A stretch of DNA of 64,000 nucleotides from Embleya scabrispora DSM 41855 (GTDB lineage: Bacteria > Actinomycetota > Actinomycetes > Streptomycetales > Streptomycetaceae), in NCBI RefSeq assembly GCF_000372745.1, contig NZ_KB889683.1:1-64000 (forward strand), given 5' to 3'. Below, piece after piece: positions 61,624-64,000 of this stretch (positions are counted from its first letter, which is position 1; each line of letters opens with the position of its first letter). The position numbers were made by a program, and so were the translations under genes. The notes below the pieces were generated by a model that did no database searches, was not told the origin of the DNA, and saw only the letters and a program-made list of their open reading frames with translations.

Positions 61624-62643
61624 TCACTCCGGCAGGGCGACGACCATCTTCCCGGTGTTCTCCCCGCGCAGCATGCCCAGGAGTGCTTCGAGGTTGTTCT
61701 CGATCCCCTCGACCACCGTCTCGCGGTACTTGAGGCTGCCCTCGCGCAGCCAACCGCCCACCTCGGCGAGGAACTCGTCGCGCCTGCCGAAGTGGTCGAT
61801 CACGATGAAGCCTTGCAGCCGCAGCCGCTTGCCGATCGACAGCGCCAGATTGCGCGGCGCGGGGGTCGGCTCGGTGGCGTTGTACTGCGCGATCGCGCCG
61901 CACATCGCGACCCGCCCGTGTGTGTGCAGTGCGCCGATCGCGGCCTCCAGGTGCTCGCCGCCCACGTTGTCGAAGTACACGTCGATGCCGTCGGGCGCGG
62001 CCTTGCCGAGCTGCTCGGCGACCGGTCCGTCCTTGTAGTTGAACGCGGCGTCGAAGCCGTACTCGTCCACGAGCAGCGCGACCTTCTCCGCCGAACCGGC
62101 GCTGCCCACCACGCGCGAGGCGCCCTTGAGCCGGGCGATCTGGCCGACCTGGCTGCCCACCGCGCCGGCCGCGCCGGAGACGAACACCGCGTCACCCGGC
62201 CGGAAGGAGGCGACGTCGAGCAGGCCCGCCCACGCGGTCAAGCCCGGCATGCCCAGGACGCCCAGGTACGCGGACAGCGGCGCGAGGTCGGAGTCCACCT
62301 TGACCGCCCCGGCGCCCTTGCCCTCGACCACCGAGTACTCGCGCCAGCCGAGCCAGTGCTGCACCGTGTCGCCGACCTCGAAGCCGGTCGCCCTGGACGC
62401 GACGACCCGGCCGACCGCGCCACCCTCCATGGCCTGATTCAGCTCGAACGGCGGGGTGTACGACTTGACGTCGTTCATCCGGCCGCGCATCGCGGGGTCG
62501 ACCGACAGGAACAGGTTGCGGATCAGCATCTGCCCGTCGGCGAGCTCCGGGATCTCGACCTCGCGCAGGGCGAAGTCCTCCTCCTTCGGCCAGCCCTTGG
62601 GGCGGGCCAGGATGTGCCATTCGCGGCTGGTGGTGGGGGTCAT
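61624..62643 (-). CDS. Zinc-independent NADP-dependent MDR oxidoreductase (CurA/leukotriene B4 dehydrogenase-like)
   Basis: A 339-residue medium-chain reductase. FLSVDPAMRGRMND opens the catalytic domain, GGAVGRVVAS and GMPGLTAWAGLLDVASFRPGDAVFVSGAAGAVGSQVGQIARLKG carries the NADP loop AAGAVGS, and the zinc ligands of alcohol dehydrogenases are absent. Such enzymes reduce the double bond of alpha,beta-unsaturated ketones or aldehydes. ATG 62643 is preferred to a TTG at 62646. The next gene upstream on the same strand is an MFS exporter, 70 bases away. Confidence 0.92.
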   Translation of the reverse strand: MTPTTSREWHILARPKGWPKEEDFALREVEIPELADGQMLIRNLFLSVDPAMRGRMNDVKSYTPPFELNQAMEGGAVGRVVASRATGFEVGDTVQHWLGWREYSVVEGKGAGAVKVDSDLAPLSAYLGVLGMPGLTAWAGLLDVASFRPGDAVFVSGAAGAVGSQVGQIARLKGASRVVGSAGSAEKVALLVDEYGFDAAFNYKDGPVAEQLGKAAPDGIDVYFDNVGGEHLEAAIGALHTHGRVAMCGAIAQYNATEPTPAPRNLALSIGKRLRLQGFIVIDHFGRRDEFLAEVGGWLREGSLKYRETVVEGIENNLEALLGMLRGENTGKMVVALPE

Positions 62644-62713
62644 CAATGTGGCCTTTCTCGACGGTGGCGGTGGTCGGGGCGTCGGTGCGGCGGTCGATGC
62701 GGCGGTTCGTCCG

Positions 62714-64000
62714 TCAGGCGTCCACGGACTGTCGGGCCGGCGGCACGGAAACGGCCACGGATTCGGCCCTGGCGGGTACCCGCTTGAGGCCCAGCAACGC
62801 CACCCCGACGACCAGAAGCAGCATCACACCGGCGATCACGAAGCTCAGCGTGAACTGGCTCTCGGCGGGGATCGGCGGGAGGCCGGCGGGCAGGCCCTCG
62901 ACCGACTTGGAGGCGAGCAGGGAGGTGATCACGGCGCTGGCGATCGAGCTGCCGACGCTGCGCGAGATGGAGTTGATGCCGTTCGCGATGCCGGTCTGGT
63001 GGTGCGGCACGTTGGCCACGATGAGCGCGGGCATCGCCGCGTACCCGAAGGAGATCGCGATGCCGGTGAGCATGCCCGCGAGGATCACCGACGCGGACGC
63101 GCCGTGGCCGAAGGCGAGCCACGCGAAGCCGGCGATACCCACCACCGAGCCGATCGCCAGGGTCACCCGGGCGCCGATCCTGCCTACCAGAAGACCGCCC
63201 AGCGGGGCCGCGAGCAGCGAGATCAGCGCGCCCGGGAGCAGGTATTCGACCGAGGCCCGCAGCACCGACGCGGTGAATCCGTAGCCGGCCGCCCGCTCCG
63301 GCATCTGGACCAGGTAGGAGATGCCGATGAACTGGCTGAAGGCGGCGAAGCCGACGAACAGGCCGGCCAGGTTGGTCAGCAGGACCGGGCGGTGTACGAA
63401 CATCCGCAGGTCCACCAGCGGGTCGGCGACCCGGCGCTCGACCCGGACCCACACACCCGCCATCAGTACGGCGCCGACGAAGGCGCCGATGGTCCGGCCG
63501 GACGCCCAGCCCCATTCGTGGCCCTGCGAGATGCCCAGGAGCAGGAGTACCAGGAACACGCCGAGGGTGGCCGCGCCGAGCAGGTCGATCCGGCCTCCCG
63601 CCTTGGCGCGACTGGCCGGCACCCGCAGAATCACCGCGAGCAGGGCGACGGCGGACAGGATCGCGGAGAACCAGAAGACCAGGTGGTAGTTCGGGTCGTC
63701 GCCGCGGGTGAGCAGCCCGGTGGCCACCAGCGAGAGGCCGCTGCCGAACGCGAGCGTGCCGCTGATCAGCGACATCGCGCCGGGCAGCTTCTCCACCGGC
63801 AGTTCCTCGCGAATGATCGACAAGGCGAGCGGGAAGATCGCGGTCGCCGCGCCCTGGAGCACCCGACCCAGGATCAGCAGCGGCAGCGAGGACGTGACCG
63901 CCGCCAGCACGGAGCCGGCGATCATCACGATCAGTACGCCGATCAGCGTCGGCTTCTTGCCGTGCTGGTCGCCGAAGCGGCCGAGCAGCGGGGTGAACAC
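62714..64000 (-). CDS. MFS transporter, DHA2-like, partial (N-terminus beyond the window)
   Basis: The C-terminal 428 residues of a multi-drug-type major facilitator; the gene runs off the right end of the window. The fragment begins at the helix 2-3 loop, LLGRFGDQHGKKP (motif A), and includes GRVLQGAATAIFPLALSI, and about 11 further hydrophobic segments. LTRGDDPNYHLVF is a loop typical of this subgroup. It is upstream of the MDR reductase on the same strand and may be co-transcribed with it. Confidence 0.88.
   Translation of the reverse strand: MFTPLLGRFGDQHGKKPTLIGVLIVMIAGSVLAAVTSSLPLLILGRVLQGAATAIFPLALSIIREELPVEKLPGAMSLISGTLAFGSGLSLVATGLLTRGDDPNYHLVFWFSAILSAVALLAVILRVPASRAKAGGRIDLLGAATLGVFLVLLLLGISQGHEWGWASGRTIGAFVGAVLMAGVWVRVERRVADPLVDLRMFVHRPVLLTNLAGLFVGFAAFSQFIGISYLVQMPERAAGYGFTASVLRASVEYLLPGALISLLAAPLGGLLVGRIGARVTLAIGSVVGIAGFAWLAFGHGASASVILAGMLTGIAISFGYAAMPALIVANVPHHQTGIANGINSISRSVGSSIASAVITSLLASKSVEGLPAGLPPIPAESQFTLSFVIAGVMLLLVVGVALLGLKRVPARAESVAVSVPPARQSVDA

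Overview
The window is very GC-rich, with strong third-position G/C bias, many GTG starts and long antisense shadow frames. Its families are typical of filamentous actinomycetes: an HrdB-type sigma factor, XRE/DUF397 pairs, a SARP-type regulator, DUF574 methyltransferase, DUF5302, and a phenolic-lipid type III PKS operon. I read it as a chromosomal segment of a Streptomycetales-like actinobacterium; the genus cannot be fixed from the sequence. No rRNA, tRNA, CRISPR array, insertion sequence or phage was seen.

Layout. 0-6.4 kb: end of a principal sigma factor, a second (non-discriminating type) Asp-tRNA synthetase, a DUF574 methyltransferase, and an MFS pump/AhpD-like operon divergent from a MocR-type regulator. 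6.4-10.3 kb: an srs/agq-like phenolic-lipid cluster (type III PKS, ICMT-type methyltransferase, FAD enzyme) divergent from a UbiA prenyltransferase. 10.3-14.7 kb: an amino-acid ABC importer (binding protein, permease, ATPase) and a CFA-synthase-like methyltransferase. 14.9-18.6 kb: a tightly overlapping operon with two unknown small proteins, a highly charged 41-residue peptide and a RiPP-type PIMT-like methyltransferase, followed by an XRE regulator divergent from DUF397. This is the most interesting locus: a candidate imiditide-like (aspartimide) RiPP system. 18.6-26 kb: a GNAT, a TetR with a perfect operator palindrome, an acyl-CoA dehydrogenase/SDR/SDR/phosphotriesterase-like catabolic operon, and a luciferase-like monooxygenase/FMN-reductase pair. 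26-29.2 kb: leuA with a leucine-rich leader peptide and attenuator, co-directional with a FadR-type GntR gene. 29.6-36.5 kb: a hypothetical protein, a broken SDR, SnoaL-like/MarR and MFS/TetR regulator-target pairs, DUF5302, and a cholesterol-oxidase-like GMC enzyme. 36.6-45 kb: a 1170-residue SARP-ATPase-TPR regulator, a hemerythrin-like protein, YbaK, an amidohydrolase and a glutamate-cysteine ligase-like enzyme. 45.2-49.8 kb: a 1549-residue repeat protein of unknown role. 50-52 kb: separate NHEJ-type DNA ligase and polymerase genes, convergent, without Ku. 52-64 kb: small proteins, a PLP decarboxylase, GNAT, SnoaL, a MarR with paired operators, a YczE-like membrane protein overlapping a PPOX flavoprotein, an unusual zinc-ribbon SDR, two surface lipoproteins, an MDR reductase and a partial MFS pump.

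How the genes work together. Much of the window consists of small regulated modules: a regulator next to or divergent from its probable target, with a visible palindrome between them, and strong hairpins between convergent genes. Many operons are translationally coupled through ATGA or GTGA overlaps. Starts were chosen from Shine-Dalgarno placement and family length, so several lie downstream of the longest open frame. Assignments rest on reading motifs by eye; no database search was possible.
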